DNA from: Silicimonas sp.
Lineage (GTDB): Bacteria; Pseudomonadota; Alphaproteobacteria; Rhodobacterales; Rhodobacteraceae
Direction: 5' to 3'
NCBI GenBank assembly: GCA_022820365.1
Contig: JAJEFO010000104.1
Coordinates: forward strand, 1-64,000
DNA: 64,000 nucleotides
Below the pieces are notes generated by a model. The model was not told the origin of the DNA. It saw only the letters and a list, made by a program, of their open reading frames with translations, and did not search any database. This document shows positions 63,256 through 64,000 of this stretch, in pieces (positions within the stretch are counted from its first letter, which is position 1; each line of letters begins with the position of its first letter). The position numbers and the translations under genes are program-made.

Positions 63256-64000
63256 ATGACCATCAAGCTTGAGAATGGCCGTTTGGCAGAGGAAGGCGTC
63301 GCACAGTACTGGCGAGACGGGTTTCTCTTTCCGATCCCTGTCTTCAGTGCCGACGAAGTGGCAGCCATACGAACTTCTCTGGAAGACATGGAGCGAGACT
63401 GGCTGGATGCGGGCCTCCCCTTGCCCCTCAACACTTACAAGCGCGTGAATGCGCAGGTGGTCATGCCGTTCGTGGTAGACATTGCTCGCCACCCTGCGGT
63501 TCTGGACGCAGTCGAGGGAATCCTGGGTCCGGACATCCTGATCTATGCCGCGGAGTTTTTCATCAAGGAGCCCAGGACGGAGTCGATCGTCAGCATGCAC
63601 CAGGATCTCACCTACTGGGGGCTGGGAGCGATCGACGGTCTCGTGACGGCCTGGCTGGCTCTATCGCCCGCAACCGTGGAATCTGGCTGCATGGACTTCG
63701 TGCGGGGCAGCCACAAGCAGCCGATCCTGCCGCACGAAGACACGTTCGACGCGAATAATCTCTTGAGCAGGGGACAGGAGGTCAAGGTCGACATTGCCGA
63801 CGAGGAGAAGACGCCGATCATGCTGGAACCCGGGGAAATGAGCCTCCATCACGGACTGACTATACACGGCTCAGGACCGAATGGCTCGGACGACAGGCGC
63901 ATCGGTTGCGTGATCCGCTACGTGCGCCCCGACATGGAGCAGATTGTCGGGTCCAGTGACTATGCGATGACGGCCCGTGGCGAAGACCGGTTCGGGAACT
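63256..64000 (+). CDS. Phytanoyl-CoA dioxygenase family protein (3' end outside window)
   Basis: The first 248 residues are visible. They show an Fe(II)/2-oxoglutarate dioxygenase of the PhyH type: YWRDGFLFPIPVFSADEV at residues about 18-35, the metal motif HxD in SIVSMHQDLTYWG near residue 115, and the distal His in MSLHHGLTIHGSGPNGSDDR near residue 197, followed by RR for 2-oxoglutarate. Members hydroxylate carbon chains or small metabolites. AAGGAG precedes ATG 63256. It is divergent from ctaD. The gene runs past base 64000. Confidence 0.92.
   Translation, partial: MTIKLENGRLAEEGVAQYWRDGFLFPIPVFSADEVAAIRTSLEDMERDWLDAGLPLPLNTYKRVNAQVVMPFVVDIARHPAVLDAVEGILGPDILIYAAEFFIKEPRTESIVSMHQDLTYWGLGAIDGLVTAWLALSPATVESGCMDFVRGSHKQPILPHEDTFDANNLLSRGQEVKVDIADEEKTPIMLEPGEMSLHHGLTIHGSGPNGSDDRRIGCVIRYVRPDMEQIVGSSDYAMTARGEDRFGN

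Overview
The window reads as chromosomal DNA of an alphaproteobacterium, most likely a Rhodobacterales (Roseobacter-like) organism. This is inferred from the high-GC coding style, the fused-type pntA next to pntB, the carA / GatB-YqeY / DUF2244 / ctaD neighbourhood, and the many branched-chain and spermidine/putrescine-type ABC transporters. No rRNA, tRNA, CRISPR array, prophage or intact insertion sequence was seen. The functional names come from motif and family recognition by eye; no database search was run.

Layout. 0.2-1.9 kb: a GNAT acetyltransferase coupled to a probably broken upstream gene, then non-coding or eroded DNA. 1.85-4.7 kb: a PuuD-like glutamine-amidotransferase-fold hydrolase, a D-lyxose isomerase-like enzyme and a two-gene module with a nucleotidyltransferase-like (DUF6036-type) protein. 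5.2-8.3 kb: pntA-pntB transhydrogenase. 8.3-10.5 kb: a 3-hydroxyisobutyrate-dehydrogenase-like enzyme divergent from a HisC-like aminotransferase. 10.9-11.2 kb: a ruined Phd-type antitoxin/toxin pair. 11.6-12.9 kb: a DUF1330 protein with two tandemly duplicated cupin-like units.

13.0-36.6 kb is the most unusual region. A branched-chain-type binding protein, a degenerate iron-alcohol-dehydrogenase homologue and an AraC regulator precede a nearly gapless run of co-directional genes (16.8-36.55 kb). The run holds livH-, livM- and livG-like genes; a LivF ATPase fused to a Tm-1-like/UPF0261 protein; a TIM-barrel 'PEP hydrolase family' protein; a 976-residue flotillin-like coiled-coil membrane protein; two SRPBCC proteins; a molybdenum hydroxylase (FAD, 2Fe-2S and a catalytic subunit split over two ORFs); CoxD/CoxE-like maturation proteins; an amidohydrolase; a metallo-beta-lactamase-fold hydrolase; an SMP-30/isochorismatase-like fusion; and a small membrane protein. 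It looks like one uptake-plus-catabolism operon for an unidentified, probably cyclic or N/O-containing organic compound. The flotillin-like protein suggests membrane scaffolding.

36.7-47.2 kb: an AGXT-type aminotransferase, an MsbA-like exporter, ilvC, a UbiH-type monooxygenase, a HAD pyrimidine-nucleotidase-like protein, and an operon of thiolase-fold protein (without its nucleophilic Cys), DUF35 protein and acyl-CoA ligase. 47.2-58.5 kb: a second catabolic island with a sugar phosphate isomerase/epimerase-like protein, DhaL, DhaK, a LacD-type aldolase, a GntR regulator, a fucose-isomerase-like protein, a four-gene ABC importer and a nucleoside hydrolase. It is plausibly a pathway for an imported nucleoside-like or rare sugar that ends in kinase plus aldolase steps. 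58.8-64 kb: housekeeping genes carA, GatB/YqeY, DUF2244 and ctaD, and the start of a phytanoyl-CoA-dioxygenase-like gene cut by the window end.
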